Source: Amorphophallus konjac
Lineage: Eukaryota > Streptophyta > Magnoliopsida > Alismatales > Araceae
Assembly (NCBI GenBank): GCA_022559845.1
Contig: CM040121.1
Span: 564,829,581 to 564,893,580, forward strand
Reading direction: 5' to 3'
DNA length: 64,000 bases
The number at the start of each line of letters is the position of its first letter. Positions within the stretch are counted from its first letter, which is position 1. Below, in pieces: positions 1 to 13,800 of this stretch. The notes below the pieces were generated by a model. The model was not told the DNA's origin. It searched no databases and saw only the letters and a program-made list of their open reading frames with translations. Made by a program: the position numbers and the translations under genes.

Positions 1-583
1 GCACTGCCAGGATAAATGGGCGCACAACGGGAAACTCCCACGATCACGGAAGCGTTACTCCACGACTCACGTCTTTCCCTGTTAAAGAATGAACCTCCAC
101 CGCTAAAGCAACCCGTATAAATAGACATCCGATCATATGGCAAAGGAGAGAACACACGCGTTCACAGAGAGAGGAAGACGCATACACCCAAGAAGGCATA
201 CACACACAGCGATACACCCAGACACAAAGGAGGAGAGAGAGATACCAGAGGAAGCCGGCCTTCGAGCACGTTCTAGGCACGGCGAGCACTCTCCGAGCAC
301 TAGCCGGACGCAGCGAGCACCTCTAGAGACTCCACTCTGGCCCCAAGCTTGATTATTCTACTCTCACGCTCTCTCGTTTTCCTCACCTCCTGTTGCTCCT
401 TGCCTCGTCACGGTCCTTACTTAAGCATCGAAGGGTTGTCCCCTGGGATAACGCCCAAGGCTCCTTCTGACGCCATCTTTCTAGTGTTTGCAGGCTTCCA
501 CGGGTGACCAGACGTCCTTCCCCGATTAAACAAATCTTAAAAGTGTGGTACAAGATCCGGGAGACCATTTTTACGGCTCTACA
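1..583 (+). mobile_element. 3' part of an LTR (Ty3/gypsy, Tat-like), start outside window
   Basis: The stretch resembles the R/U5 part of the LTR at 39789-40453. Both share a 'gacttaagcatcgaagggtt'-like block (here 418-438), a 'ctccttctgac' block and an end of the form GACC...CTCTACA; here the end is at 583. Only the 3' part is in the window. No internal retroelement sequence follows, so it is either a solo LTR or the left LTR remnant inside an intron or flank of the SCAI-like gene. Short frames inside it show no recognisable protein. The Tat assignment is an inference from sequence style. Confidence 0.5.
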
Positions 584-856
584 AGTTTCATAATTATCAG
601 TTAGCCATGATGTAATGTACAATTCACTATTCAAAATATAAACAGTCAATTTCTGAGGACCATTTTGTCATAATACATAATTTGAATATGATACTCATCA
701 ACATTCAAAAAGATGGGAGGGAAAAAACCATCAAACTGTTAATAGTTCCATATAATTTCCACCGAACAAACATTAAATAACGTCTCAGACAAAAGAGAAG
801 AAATTCAAAAAAAATTATCATGCAAAGAGGGGTGGAAGAAATCAGAGTTGACAAAC

Positions 857-1892
857 CTGCCTTGAATTCATTGCTGACATTACTGTCAATAATCAGGAAA
901 AGGGGCTTCCTTGTGAAAGGAATCAAATCACATGGGTAAAGACAGTTAGAACCTGGAGGGCAGAAGGAAAATGACACGTTAAATGGAGAACCTAGAGAAA
1001 AGTAAAATGCATGAATGTCATCATTCCTGGTATGCATGCAACATAACTTTGATGAATAATTAAAATCACATTAAAGCATGACAAGAGCAAGTATAAGAAC
1101 TAGCACACGGGAGAACAATGTTCTGGTTTGTTAAGTGTATGGTCCTACAAAACAAAAAATTATGTAGAGATCTTCCAAAACGCATGTGGACATCCTCCAA
1201 ATGTTTAACTTCACCCACGTATACCCCATTGTCATTTTCTTTTCTTCCTGAAACATTAGCAGGAGTAAGGGAATATCATTTTTTGTTTGACCCATCAAGT
1301 AAACCAAGGAAATGTGACAACGGTAAAGATCAATGATTTTTGTCAGGTTAAAAAACAAAATATGATCGGTAGAAGGATTACACATCATTTAGGATTCTTA
1401 TAGGCGCACCCAAGTAACCCATATTTTACAAAATATCAGCATGCATACTAAAATTGGTATCATTATGAATGAGTCACCTATGAAAGGGATAAAAAGATGT
1501 TCTAGTTTATGTCTGAATAACATGTACCTTCATTTCCGAGAGAACCCAGCCATAAGCCACCTTCATTATTATCTTTTAGATTTTTCTTGTTCTCTGAAGA
1601 ACATTGTGTGCAACTATCAACTGGGGAGCTCGCCTCAAATGATCTAAAATTTCCTACAATGTTCTCACTGGTGTCTTTAATAATTCCAGAAGTTGATGCA
1701 GGAGGAAGAGTTGATCCATCCTTTCCTATAAAACGCATAGGACACAAAATGCTTTCTTGAACATGGATGGCAACAAACCGGAAGGACTGCAGTAAAAACT
1801 GAATGAAATAAAATAAAGGGTAAACCTGAAGCAGATAAATATATTAACAACATTCCATCAGGAGGAAGCTCTTCACATAATGTGGCAAGAAC
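857..1892 (-). CDS. SCAI: SCAI-like exons 5, 6 and 7
   Basis: Exon 5 (1826-1892) encodes [20 protein letters not shown] and is followed by a GCTTCAG|GTTTAC donor. Exon 6 (1528-1725) has acceptor TTTATAG and carries a serine-rich linker ending [14 protein letters not shown]. Exon 7 (start at 952) joins in phase to give [20 protein letters not shown] onward to SNEFK. The 3' end of exon 7 is ambiguous: AAG|GCAGGT (a GC donor, end 861) or GGCAG|GTTTGT (end 857). No further SCAI exon is visible to the left in this window, so the gene's remaining exons must lie beyond position 1. Confidence 0.75.
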
Positions 1893-4800
1893 CTGCACTG
1901 GAAAGTAGAATCATATATAACCACATTGATTGATAACTATAAGCATAACCTTGTTAACAAAATGTAATTGAAAGGTTTAATAGTTCAACTAACTAAGAAC
2001 TTCAGTGTAATTTTCATGGCACTTGTAGATTAGGAAACACAGTACTTTTAAGTGATTGTACAATATTATTATTATTATTTGTATTATGTTTATTGTTTTC
2101 TGCTTTAGTATCACATACAAATACATATTTTGTTTTTGAAAGTGGGTGGCACCACTGTATATATAAAATAAAATGGAAGGGATTTACAAGTATAAGAGAT
2201 AAGCTCTCAAAATATCCCTGTACAAAAAAGGGTACATCCAGAGGATGTGACACACCCTTACCCCCCAATAACTCCAAAAAAGAAGAGTTATCTACATTAC
2301 AAAGGACTTTAGCCCATTCTCTCCCTCTCTCCCCCACACAATCCCCAATCCTTTCTGTGATCATAGCCTCATTTCAGAAAATTCTTCTATTCCTCTCCCC
2401 ACAAGATGGCCTAGAAGATGAGCTACCAAATACATCTCTCTCTCTTACGAGGCCACCTTCTATGACATCCCCTCAACAGCTGGCGTACCCTTCCTCTGAT
2501 CCCTAGGCTGCATTGAATCTTGTTGAACACATGGGACCAGACATCTTGGAAAAATTGGCAACTAGTGAACAGGTGCTGCATATCTTCTTCCTCCTTCCCA
2601 CATAAGCAGCAAATGTTGTGGATACCCTCCATAAAGGTGCTCAGTCTATCACAAGTTGGGAGTCTCCCATGGGCAATCCTCCATATCAGCACTAACTTTA
2701 AGAGCACCCATATTTGAACGGACAAGCGCGTGCCGCCATATGCTATAATCTAAGGCTGTCAATGGGCCGGGCCAGCCCGACAACCCCGCAAGCCTGGCCC
2801 GATTTGGCGTCGGGCCGCAAGGCTATTTCCAGCCCGCGGGCCCTTAGTCAAGCCTAAAAGCCCGGCCGGGCTCGAGCTTTGAGTTCGGCCCACGGGCCGG
2901 CCCAACCCGACCCGTTTTCTTTTTTTTCTCCCTTCAAATTTTAAAAATTACTTAGATTTTACTTAATTATAAAATTAAAAACTCTCTTTTCAAACAAATT
3001 AAATAATTAACATCAAAACTCTAATTACTTTAGTGAGATTATAATATTTATATTATTAAATATATTATTTATATTATTTTTTATTTAAATTTTTGGGTCG
3101 GGCCGAGCCTTAGTTGGTCTTTACATTCTTTTATTAGCGTCAAGCCCGGCCCGACATAGCCCGACATAGCTCGGGCCCGGGCCGAGCTTGGGCTTTAATA
3201 TTGATGAGTCGAGCCCGGGCCCGGCCCATTTACAGCCCTATTATAACCTGATAAGTTGACTTGACAGAGAAGCACCCTTCCCTGCCCCATCTTCACCTCC
3301 ACACATCTGACTTGCTTACGTCTAAGTCTGTACCCTTGGAGCGGGGATAGCATCTCCCATAGTAGATGGATCTCCTCCTCCCGCAATTGCCTTCTGAAGG
3401 TGGGTGTCCATGATCCGCATGATGCCTATGTATCGAAAAATTGGGCTATCTCAATGCAAGGGTCCTTTGAAACTGCAAAGAGTTGGTGAAATCTCTCTTT
3501 TAAAGGATAATCAGAGCACCATCTGTCTTCCCAAAAGAGGCATTTCAGTCAATTTCCTAGTTTCAGTCTGACCCCATGTCTGATAAGGTCTAAACTTCCC
3601 AGAATCCCTTTCCATAAGTGAGAAATGCAGTGCTGAGAGGGAGTGCATAAGTCCCATGTTCTTGCTCTTCTGTAGTATCTCTATTGAATGACTGTAGCCC
3701 AAATGCCTGATGTTCATTGCCCAGTCGCCATAGCCATTTGCTCAAGAGCATCAAATTAAAGTTTATGATATTCCTAATCACCAAACCTCCCACTTCCTTA
3801 CTTTTACAAACTCTCCCCCAAGCAATGCCACGTCGTTCTCTGCCTTTTTCTCCAATGTCGTGCCAAAAGAAGGTGACGTGAACATACTCGAGCTTCCTTA
3901 CCACAGTCTGCGGGATACGGAAGGTGGAGAGGAAATAAATCGGTAGGCTATCCAAAACAGATCTACAGAACACGAAGTGTCCCCCATAGGAGAGCAGCCT
4001 TCCTTTCGACTCTACAAGCCTTAAGTGGAATCTATCTATCGCTGCATGCCAATCCCTGCATCTTAGAGTGTTTGGTGTGAAGGAGAGTCCCAAGTAGATG
4101 ATAGGGAATTTTGCGGTCTAGCAGTCTTGAATGATAGCAGCTCTTCTGACAACTCTCAGATCCATGTTGACTCCCAGAACTTGGCTCTTGTCAAAATTCA
4201 CTTTGAGGCCACTGACTTCCTGTAGAGTTCCAACATCAACTTGATAGTATACAATTGCTCCTCCCCTCCTCCATAAATAAGATAGTGTCGTTTGCATACT
4301 ATAAATGGGTGATGAATTAGCCCTGAGGTGCAACTTGGAAACCCTTAACTAGGTTTAGGGATTCAACTCTCGACAACATCTTGCACAAAATGTGTGCTAC
4401 AAGAAGAAATAGGGGTGGGGACATAGGGTCCCCCTGTTTGAGCCCCCTGCCACTGTGGAAGGTGAATGTTTGCCATTGACGAGGACCACAAAAGTGGATG
4501 ATTGGATACAGGCCCGAATCTAGCCAACCCACATGTCATCAAAACCCATTTTTCGAAGAACGTCCAGCAAACATTGCCAAATAATCCCGTAATAAGCTAC
4601 TCAAAGTCAAGCATTCCAATCTCTTTTTCCTTTGTGCCTTCATAGTGAACGGGCATTCGGGCGCCACCAAAAAATTATCCTGAATGATACGTCCTCTAAT
4701 GAATGTCCCTTGGTAGCCATTGATGATCTTGCTCATGACACTCCCAAGTCTCATAGCCAACAACTTGGTGATTATCTTATAGGAGCCATTTGAAAGGCTA

Positions 4801-7800
4801 GTGGGCTATTAGTCCTTCAAGCTCTTTATCACCTACTTCTTCAGGATGAGGATAAGCAAGGTTTTGTTAATGCCTCTCAAGTGTACTCTTCTTGGAATTC
4901 TCCAATTGCTCAAAAAATATCTGATTTACAATTTCCCATCAATGGTGGTAGAAGACCATAGGAAAGCCATCCAATCCCGGGGCTTTATCTCTTGCAAGAG
5001 AGAAAACTGCCTTCTTCACCTCCTCCTCATCAAAAGGGCAAGAGAGAGGGCTACTCTCTGCCATCGTGAAACAAGGGAGGAGGTCACTAGAAACCGACGG
5101 TCTGAGTGGCTCCTCCTCCAAAAACAACTGCAAGTAGAAGTGCTTGGCATACCTCACGATCTCCTCCTGGTGGGTGATGAGTTGTTCCCCCACCCTGATG
5201 CTCTTGATGTAATTAAGTCTCCTCCTCCCTGAAGTAACCCTATGAAAGTAAGAGGTATTTCTGTCCCCCTCCCTAATCCAGCTGTCTCTTGATCTGTACT
5301 TCTAGTACACTTCCTCGTTCCCCAAGATGTCTTCGAAGTCAGCCTTTAGCTTGTCTCGCTAGATCATGTCCTGGTCATCTAGTAGACTTGCCTCCTCCAA
5401 AGCTCCAGGATCCTGTCCTTGGCTGCCTTGCCAGGGAGGGTCTTGGAAGGCCCCCATTTAATTAGCTCTTGAGTCAAGTGCTTCAATTAATCTGGTCATA
5501 ACAGATGCCTCGGGTGTGTTCTACATTGCTGACAGTGTCCATAAAGTCCTCTTCTTTGAGCCAATAGTTTTCCAATCTGAAATGAAGTCTTCTCGTTTGC
5601 CTGCAACTAGTCTTGCGCAAGATGGACTTATGATCTGAACTAGGTCTCGTTAGAGTGGTAGCCTCCAAGGGAGGGAACCGGTCCTCCCATTCAACAGAAA
5701 CAAGAAATCCATTGAGTCTGGAAAGGGAAGGATCTGTTCCAAAATTAGACCACGTGATTTAGGAGGGAGGGAGAAGATCAATCAACAATGCCTCACCAAT
5801 AAAGTCCCTGAAACCTTCCATTTCACCTACATTGGAAAAGTCACTAGACCTCCCATCCAGTGAAAGCAATGCGCAGAAATCCCCCCCCCCATACACGCGA
5901 TGGGCGGCCAGAGCTAGTGTAGAATAACAGCTCCTCCCAGAGAGCCTTCTTGTCTTTCCTGTGCTACGGGCCATAGACACTTGTGAAGTTCCACTGGAAG
6001 CCATCCTTGATGTAGCAAAAGAAGAGTGATATGTCCCCCTTACCAATTTGTCTGCATTGCTCCACTTCCTCCACCTTAAATTCATTCCATAGCACCATAA
6101 TACCCCCTACTCTTCCCTCAGTTGGAGAGGGTGCCCCTCTTGTCAGTCTAGAACCCCCAACCTCCTCATAATGTTCTCCCCATCCCCCTCACATCCGTCT
6201 TATGTAGGCACAAAATATCTATTTTACATCTTGTCCCAAGGTCCCTCATCACCCTACTCTTCTCCTTCCCACAAATTCCTCTCACATTCTAGGACACAAT
6301 CCTCGTTATGGTATGGTCTAGTTTCCCGCCTCCGCCTCCCCTTGGCCCTTCATACTCTCCACCCCACCGTCCCCCTCTCTTCCCCTTTCCTAACTGACTT
6401 CCCTCCTTTGATCCCCCTTGCCATGGAGAGTAGCCACCTTTTTTGAACCTTCACAAAAACTCCTTTGATGTCTTTCTCTAGGCCAGCGAAGGGCACTCCC
6501 ACCTTCTTGGCCAGTTCCTTCACTTGAGCTTCAGTTACCCTCTCCACTATATCCACCATCTCCTTGACTTCCTCCTTTCTTAGCCCTTCCACCTCCTAAA
6601 GGTTAGCACCCTCTTGCCGTGTTTCCCCGACCGAAATCCCCTGAACCTCGTCTACCAAAAGAAAGCCATCTTCCTAGGTCCCCAATGGTGAGGTCGGGGC
6701 CAGGCGGGCCCCCCTTGCGCCTCCCAAGCTAGAGGCTACCATGGTTGCTAGGTTGGTTTGTCCGAGGTGGACGCTAGAGAGGACGGGTCGTCCACGGCCC
6801 AGTAGTCCTTTGTTGCACTTATTTTGGAGAGGCCGAACGTCAGCAAGAGACCCCCGGCCATCTCCACTCCATCACTGCACTGTGGCCATTCTAATGGCCG
6901 ACCAACACCGACCGCATCCTAATAACGGCGTAGATCTTCCAAGGCTGAGCCGCCAGAGCGTAGGGCACTGGGTCCCCAGTGGATCTTGAGAAGGGGGGTT
7001 CCGCCCCCTCGACAGACAAGGGCCAGGATGACCACCTACTGTAACGACTCGAGAATCCGATTATCGGGGAAGGCCCGATAACCCGAGACTCGCACTGCCA
7101 CCCACGAGTCCGAAGACTCGGAAGGGTTAGAAGGATGGTGTGGAGACTACACAAGTATCACAAATAATTGCAGAAATTAAACAGTTTATATAATTAAGCA
7201 TGAAATAAACAACATTTTAATTTATATATGGTCCACAAGATAACAATAAAATAACAACAGTAGTCTACAACTAGTACAGAGACAAGAAAGAAAAGTACAG
7301 CTATACAGGGCATACCCCGACTCTGACCTCTGACACTAACGCTGGGCACCGGAACCACGTTGAGTCTCAGACGCACTCCCCTGAAGCTGCGCCTCGCCTG
7401 AAACACGGTGAAAATACGCAAGGAATGAGTCTCAGAACAAGACTCAGTAGGGATCACTCGAACCCTACCTCGCAAACGGAGAAACCGCTACGCTAGCAGT
7501 AAGCGAGTACCTCGGAAAGGGAAGCCCTGCCATCTACAAAATACCGGTTTCACGGCACGAAAACCGACACACGTGTCACGGTGAAACGACCGGAACACCA
7601 CGGCCAACACGACAAAACCCGAAGGTCGAAGTCACAAGACTGACAGATTGTCACTCCCGACTCGACAGGAGTACCTCCCACTAGAAGCACAGTCGGTAGC
7701 GTCCCCTGACGACTTACACCGCACCGCAGGTGAACTGCCTGACGTGGTAGCGCCTACCAGAGGCACGGACACCGTACAAGTAACCACAAACAAGTGACTA

Positions 7801-10800
7801 GCTGGAGTCACGTCCGTCGGCGTGGGTCCAACTGCCCCCAACCACGTGTGCACACACAGACCATGCGTCCTAGGTCTGGCCTCTAACTGGTTTTCCCCTG
7901 GAGCCGGACTCTGGCTACCGACGAGGGGCCTGACGGAACCCAGTCTAAAAACCGTCCTCAGGGTAGCCTCTCCACCACTCCCTGGTGGGTCCACTCGCGT
8001 GCAGGCAGGCTACGACTAGTGGAGGGTCACTGAAGGAGTAGACTCTCAAGTCAACGGAAAACCACGTCCGCATCCGACAACGTACGGGGACCATCCCACG
8101 TACCAACACCGTCACACGGCGACCACGGTCGGAAAAGAAACGGGACTGCGAACCACCCGGTGTAGTCCTGAGCCTGGCGGTCTACCCTAGAGGCGCCACA
8201 GGCTCTGACGGTCTAAAGCTGGACCGTCACAGCCATCTGACGGCCCAACACAGGGGCGTCAGACCCTCTGTGCGAAAACGACTGTGACGTGCCTACCTTG
8301 GTGCGTCACAGGCCCTGACGCACCCATCCTGGTGCGTCACAAGGCACGAAGGAACAAACTGTGACGCGTGCCACTCGGTGCGTCACAGACTGTAACGGAC
8401 CAACTCTGGTGCGTTACAGGGTGGGAACGCGTACCCTCTGACGCACCCACACAGGGGCGTTACAAGGCTGTGACGCGCCAGGCATGGTGTGTCACAAGCC
8501 TTTGACCTCCAACGGTCAAAACCAACGGTCGAAAGTCAACGGTCAGATCGTCCCTGACGGTCCAACCCAGGCACGTCACAGCGCCGTGGCGGTCTATCGT
8601 GGGACCGTCACAGCCCACAGACCCCAACTGGCTAACAACAGGGCTGTGACGCACCCATCCTGGGGCGTCACATAGTGTGACGGTCACTGGAAGGACCATC
8701 ACACCGACCCGACGGCGAAACGGCGTGAAACGCCCAAAAATTCCAACCACGCCCCCATGCCTCCATAGGAGAGGAGGAAATCAAAGGGGAAGACCCCTGG
8801 GGACCCCTAGCATGATTCTAGGCCATCAAAACGCCGAATCGCGGCTCAAATCCACAGATTGGGCGAACTCTCCCCAAAACATGATTTTGCCCTAACCCGC
8901 CCGAAAACACCCCTCTCGACTCCCATTCGGCCTACAAATCGCCGGGGATGACGGGATGAGCATAGGGATTCGTCCCCCTACCTCAATGGAGCGAAAGCTA
9001 AGCCGAATCGAGCTCAAATCACGAAGAACGCTTTTAGAAACCCCGCTTCTTCACGCTTCCCACGAGCTCGCCTCGCCGCCGCCCACGTCGCCGCGCCGTC
9101 GCCCCGCCGCCGTCTGCAACCGGAGAGAGGCCCGCCGCGTCGAAATGGGAGAGAGAGGAAGAGGGGCGCTCACGGTTGGGGGAGGAAGAAAGAGGAAGAA
9201 GAAGAAGAAGGGTGGGGGAGAGAGAGAAAATGAGAGATATTTATAGAAAATCCGAAAAATCCGGAAAATACAGAAAAATTAAAAAGTACGTTTCCGGGAT
9301 CCTCGGAACACACCGATCGCAACGATACCACTCGTGCCTAGGTGAACGACCTGGTTCACCCGCAACGAGGTTCCGAAGGAATTACCGAAACCCGTACCGG
9401 AAATCGAAAAACACGCGCGGAAAAGTCGCGGACGCACTCCGGGCCTCCGAAACAACTCCGGATCACGCCGATCCGAACACGAAAGATGTCCGAAACGAAA
9501 TTTCGGACATCACGGAGCCAGACACTCCGAGAAACTAGATCCGGGACCCACGAGAAAGGATCCGAAAGGTCCGGGATATTACAGCCCTGCCCCCTTAAAG
9601 AAATTTCGTCCTCGAAATTAAGAACAACCCAAGGGGAAAGAAGAGGAAGACTCACTCAAACAAGTAAGGGAACTGCTGACGCATCTCGTCCTCATGCTCC
9701 CAAGAAGCCTCACCACCAGAGTGCCGCTGCCACACCACCTTGACCAGGGGGATGACCTTGTTCCGCAGGCGCTGCTCTCGCCTATCCTCAATGCGGACGG
9801 AAAACTTTGGGAGAGAAAGATCTGGAGTCACCTCGGGCCAAACAGAATCCTCAAGCACATGAGAGTCATCGGGCATATACTTCCGCAACATCGAGACGTG
9901 AAACACGTCATGCACCGACACCAACTCAGGGGGCAACTGCAACCGATAAGCTACCTCTCCAATGCGCTCCACGATGGGAAACGGACCAACATAGCGGGGA
10001 CTCAGCTTCCCACACCGTCCAAAACGCATCACCCCCTTCATCGGAGAAACTCTCAAAAACACACGATCACCAACGGCGAAAGTGAGGGGCTGCCGCCTAC
10101 GGTCAGCATAGCTCTTCTACCGACACGGGGCCGCCAACACGTTCTGACGAACCAGGTGCACAACATCCACACACTGCTGCACCAACTCCGGCCCCGTCAA
10201 AACACGCTCACCAACCTCGAACCAATCGAGTAGAGTCCGACACGGACACCCGTACAACGCCTCATAAGGAGCCATGTCGATGCTCGAATGATAGCTGTTG
10301 TTATAGACAAACTCCACCAACGGTAGGTGGTGAACCCAACTCCCCTGCCACTCCAAGCAGCAGGATCTCAACATATCCTCCAAAGTCTGAATGGTCCTCT
10401 CTGACTGACCATCGGACTGAGGATGGTACACCGAGCTAAAAGCCAATTCTGTGCCAAGAGCTCGCTGGAAACTCCTCCAGAATCCAGAAGTGAAACGCGG
10501 ATCTCGATCGGATAGAATGGAAATGGAAATTCCATGCAACGGAACGATCCGCTCCACATAAAGACGAGCCAACTTGGGCACACTCCAGCTAACCTTGACC
10601 GGTAACAACCGAGCCACTTTCGTTAGCCTATCCACCAGCAACCAAATACTATCTTGCCCACTCGGAGTCCTCGGCAATCCTACCACGAAATCCGTGGTCA
10701 CGTGGTCCCATTTCCACGCGGGAACATCCAAGGGCTGAAGAGTACCTCCTTGTCGCTGATGCTCCGCCTTCACCTGCTGACAGGTCAGGCACCTGGCCAC

Positions 10801-13800
10801 AAATTCGACAGCATCTCTCTTCATGCCAGGCCACCAGAACTGCCTCCGCAAGTTCCGATACATCTTCGTCGCACCCGTACGGTGTACCTGCTCCCATGAG
10901 CCTCGCGCAACATCGCACGACGAACCTGCTCCTCGGCTGGGACGTACAGCCTGCCACGAAACCTCGCAGCACCGTCCTCGCCGAGCTCCACGTCAGCCAT
11001 GGCCAGAATCCGGGGCAACTCAGGGTCTGCATGCTGAGCCTCTGTCACCTGACGGCGGATAGCAGGCGTGACAGTTAGACTCGCGAGCACCGCTAACCCT
11101 GGCTCTCGAGGAATCTTGAACCTAAATGATACTTCGGGTACTTGTTCCCAGAGCCTCCCCTTCCTCAACATCAAGGCGCTGACCGCGACCTTCCGACTCA
11201 AGGCATCGGCGACGACATTCATCCTGCCTGGCTGATAAGACAGGGTGAAGTCATAATCCTTCATATACTCCATCCAACGCCTCTGCCTGAGGTTCAGGTC
11301 CCTCTAGGTGAACACATACCTCAAACTCTGATGGTCAGTGAACACCTCGAACTTCTCGCCGTACAGATAATGCCTCCAGATCTTCAGCGCGAGGATCACA
11401 GCCGCCAACTCCAGGTCATGGGTAGGGTAGTTCTCCTCGTGGGGCCTCAGTTGCCGAGATGCATAAGCCACCACTCTACCGTGCTGCATCAACACAGCAC
11501 GCAATCCGACCTCGGAAGCATTTATACACACCACAAAACCTCCCGATCCAGAAGGCAAAACCAACACCGGAGCCGAGGTGAGCAATCTCTTCAGTTCCTT
11601 GAAACTCTGCTCACACTCATCAGTCCAGACAAAAGGCATATCCTTCCGCGTAAGTCTGGTCATCGAGGCCGCAATGCGAGAAAAATCCTGGATAAACCGA
11701 CGATAATAGCCCGCAAGCCCCAAGAAACTCCGGATCTCCGTCACATACCTCAGCCTCGGCCTCGGCCACTGCATTACTGCCTCGACCTTAGCGGGGTCCA
11801 CGGAAATACCATCACCAGAGATCACGTGCCCCAAAAAGTGCACCTCACGAAGCCAGAACTCGCACTTACTGAGTTTCGCATACAACTGGTGATCTCGCAA
11901 CGTCTGCAGCACCACACCCAAATGGTACGCGTGCTCCTCGGCAGACCGCGAATAAACTAGGATGTCGTCCACAAACACGACCACGAACTGGTCCAGATAG
12001 GGACGAAACACCCTCTGCATCAAGTCCATGAAGGTTGCGGGGGCATTGGTGAGCCCGAACGGCATCACCAAGAACTCATAATGCCCGTACCTCGTACTGA
12101 ACGCAGTCTTCTCCACATCGGACTCGCGAATCCTCAGCTGATAGTAACCAGACCGCAAGTCAATCCGCGAGAACACTCGAGCAGACTGAAGCTGGTCGAA
12201 CAAGTCATCAATCCGTGGCAACGGATACTTGTTCTTAATGGTTACCTCACTCAGCTGCCGGTAGTCAATGCACAACCGCAAGCTACCGTCCTTCTTCTTA
12301 ACGAACAACACTGGCGCACCCCAAGGGGAAAAACTAGGACGAATGTACCCCTTGGCCAGCAACTCCTGCAATTGCGCCCTCAACTCTCTCAACTCAGCGG
12401 GGGCCATACGGTAGGGAGCCTTCGCTAAAGGTCCCGTACCAGGCACAACCTCGATAACAAAATCGATCTCCCGCTGGGGAGGCAATCCAGGTAAGTCCTC
12501 CGGAAAAACATCGGGAAACTCGCACACCACCGGAATGTCCCCGACATCCGGACACGGCTGGTCTACCAAGACCACAGAAGCGAGAAAACCCTGGCAACCC
12601 GCATCAAGCAAACGACGAGCTCGAATCGCAGAAATAAGAAAGCGGGAAGAGGAAGACCTAATACCTTGGAAATAGAAGGTGGGTCCACGAAGTCGCCGGA
12701 AATAAACCCTCTTCGAGCTGCAATCCACCAACGCATGATGTGCCTCGAGCCAATCCATACCCAAAATCACATCAAAGTCCTGAAGCGGCAACGCATAGAG
12801 CCTGGCCGGCAAACTCCGCCCTTCAACCCACACTGGAACCTCATCGAAACAATACGGAGTGATCATAAAATCACCCGAACGCAACTCTACTGCTAAATCA
12901 CAGAACTGGGTCACCGGCTCCTCGATACTCAGCGCGAAATCTTCCGAAATAAACGAATGAGACGTGCCAGAATCAAACAAAACCCGAGCCGCACAACCCA
13001 AAATCTGAACAGTACCTTCCACGAGCTGCGATGCCACTGCCTCTGCCCTGGTCATGTGTGTAATCTGGCCTCGAGCTCTCTGCCTGCCTCCCACACTAGC
13101 TGACCTGGGTAGCGGCAGATACTGCCCCTGCTGTTGCAACTGCTGATGTGGCCTCTGCTGCTGGGGAACCTATTGCTGCTGCCTTTGAGGACAGTCACGC
13201 GCCATATGCCCTGGCTGGTCACACCTGAAACAAACTATCGGCGTCGTGCACTGCCTGCCTAGATGGAACTCGCTACACCGTGGACACGGTCCTCGCGATC
13301 CACCCACTGATCCCTGACGCTGAAGAGGAATCGGCTGATGTACACTACCCGATGATGCCTACTGCTCACGGCCTCCCTTCTTCTTCCTTCGGAAACTCTT
13401 CCCGAGGAACTTTTTGACCTTCGAGCCAAAAGACACAGATCCTGTCACTGACGCTGCCGGTGCCGACGCTCCTGAACCACCCGACGCATGCTGGAAAGAA
13501 CCCTGCTGCTGGGTAGCCGACTGCTGGCTGCGACCCGACAAAGACTGCCCTGGCTAATCGGTCCTCGAGTCCTCTGCATATCCATCTCCAAAGAAGCCGC
13601 GACACGAGACGCTGTCTCCAAATCAGTGGCAGCGTTCGCGATCAAATGGTGTCTCAACTCCTGCCTCAAGCCTTGTACGAACTGTGCGGTCTTCACCCTC
13701 TCATGCTCCATGATATGAGGTGCATACCGACCCAGCTCAACAAATCGGGCCCTGTACTGCAACACGGACATGTCACCCTAGACCAGTTCCAAAAACTCAC

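Noticed and set aside
2093..2506. 137-codon plus-strand frame
   Set aside because: Lies in the antisense of the LINE 3' end and shows no domain.
7632..8019. 120- and 65-codon frames duplicated at 15094-15481
   Set aside because: Inside the LTRs and present in both copies. No domain, and explained by GC-rich LTR sequence.
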